Assembly: GCF_030695085.1 (NCBI RefSeq)
Contig: NZ_JAUYTS010000070.1
Location: forward strand, 21,794 to 85,793
Reading direction: 5' to 3'
DNA from: Falsiroseomonas sp.
GTDB lineage: Bacteria > Pseudomonadota > Alphaproteobacteria > Acetobacterales > Acetobacteraceae
Length of the DNA: 64,000 bases
A program made the position numbers and the translations under genes. This document shows, in pieces, positions 62,341 through 64,000 of the stretch. The notes below the pieces were generated by a model. That model ran no database searches. It had not been told where the DNA came from and worked only from the letters and a program-made list of their open reading frames with translations. Positions within the stretch are counted from its first letter, which is position 1. Every line of letters starts with the position of its first letter.

Positions 62341-62500
62341 TCTGCCATTCTGCGCCCTGCCGCGCCCGCTGTCCAAGCGTGGCGACCATGCCGAGGAAAC
62401 TGGCCCTCCGGCCGCCACCGCCGTTGACAGGCGGCGCGCGACCGGGCAAGTCCCGCCGCGCTCTCGGTGACGGGGGCGCGGCAGGCCTGGTCAGGGCTGC

Positions 62501-62583
62501 GGAGGGGTGCCCGAGTGGCTAAAGGGGGCGGACTGTAAATCCGCTGGCTTGCGCCTACGTTGGTTCGAATCCAACCCCCTCCA
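62501..62583 (+). tRNA. tRNA-Tyr (anticodon GTA)
   Basis: An 83-base class II tRNA. The acceptor GGAGGGG pairs with CCCCTCC plus discriminator A. The anticodon arm GCGGA-CTGTAAA-TCCGC gives GTA, a long variable arm follows (GGCTTGCGCC), and the T-arm has TTGGTTCGAATCCAA. CCA is not encoded. Confidence 0.96.
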
Positions 62584-62653
62584 TATCCTCGCCACGCCCA
62601 GCCCACCAGGCAGCCGATCGGGTGACGTGGCGCCTTAATTTCCATCACGCGCT

Positions 62654-62727
<74 letters not shown>

Positions 62728-62812
62728 CGCGCGCGCGGGCCGGCGGCACCACCAACAGGCGCGGGACATTTCACGAAGCCCGGGGCTGCCCGGGTGGATA
62801 GCGGGAACAGCA

Positions 62813-64000
<1,188 letters not shown>

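Overview
This window is chromosomal DNA from a high-GC alphaproteobacterium. The most likely source is an Acetobacteraceae member of the Roseomonas type. That placement is inferred from very high GC, protein character and gene order, for example rlmB-tRNA-Tyr-tRNA-Gly-tuf, ubiK-like/lgt/midA/pgeF, petP-petR-kinase and uvrC-pgsA-moaD-moaE. No phage, transposase or CRISPR array was seen. The window is dense core genome with metabolic islands and three small intergenic repeat elements.

Positions 1-9300 form a formate and molybdenum-cofactor locus. A three-subunit membrane formate dehydrogenase (the large subunit cut by the window edge) is followed by mobB and moeA. On the opposite strand lie fdhD, mobA and a 41-residue membrane peptide. 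A LuxR-type regulator is divergent from fdhD. moaD and moaE sit apart near 42 kb.

Positions 9300-16500 hold a fused transporter/spermidine-synthase-like membrane protein, a thiamine-diphosphate enzyme paired with an SDR protein that lacks the usual catalytic residues, and a hybrid histidine kinase. Positions 16500-28900 hold murA, dcd, a solute-binding protein divergent from a maleate-isomerase-like enzyme, an acyl-CoA dehydrogenase/hydrolase pair divergent from two PLP enzymes, prs and a lipoprotein.

Positions 28000-38600 run through pgeF, midA, lgt, hldD, ubiK-like, ybjN-like, proC, a TetR regulator, a phasin and a four-base-overlapping petP-petR-kinase operon. Positions 38600-50700 contain two tandem paralogous polytopic membrane proteins behind moaDE, then pgsA, uvrC, folB with a pteridine-reductase-like SDR, a frameshifted gene, a glycine-zipper lipoprotein and uvrB. 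uvrB and uvrC lie within 7 kb of each other.

Positions 50700-64000 carry a CYTH protein, two low-complexity envelope or stress proteins, an HWE-type sensor kinase, opgG/opgH for osmoregulated periplasmic glucans, tRNA-Thr, an FAH-family hydratase, an rlmB with a very long basic N-terminal extension, tRNA-Tyr, tRNA-Gly and tuf, which ends on the last base.

The points most worth follow-up are the SDR lacking Ser, Tyr and Lys, the tandem membrane paralogs, two very short translationally coupled ORFs, the one-base frameshift, and the repeats at 17.8, 20.7 and 48.0 kb. No wholly new multi-gene system can be claimed from sequence alone.
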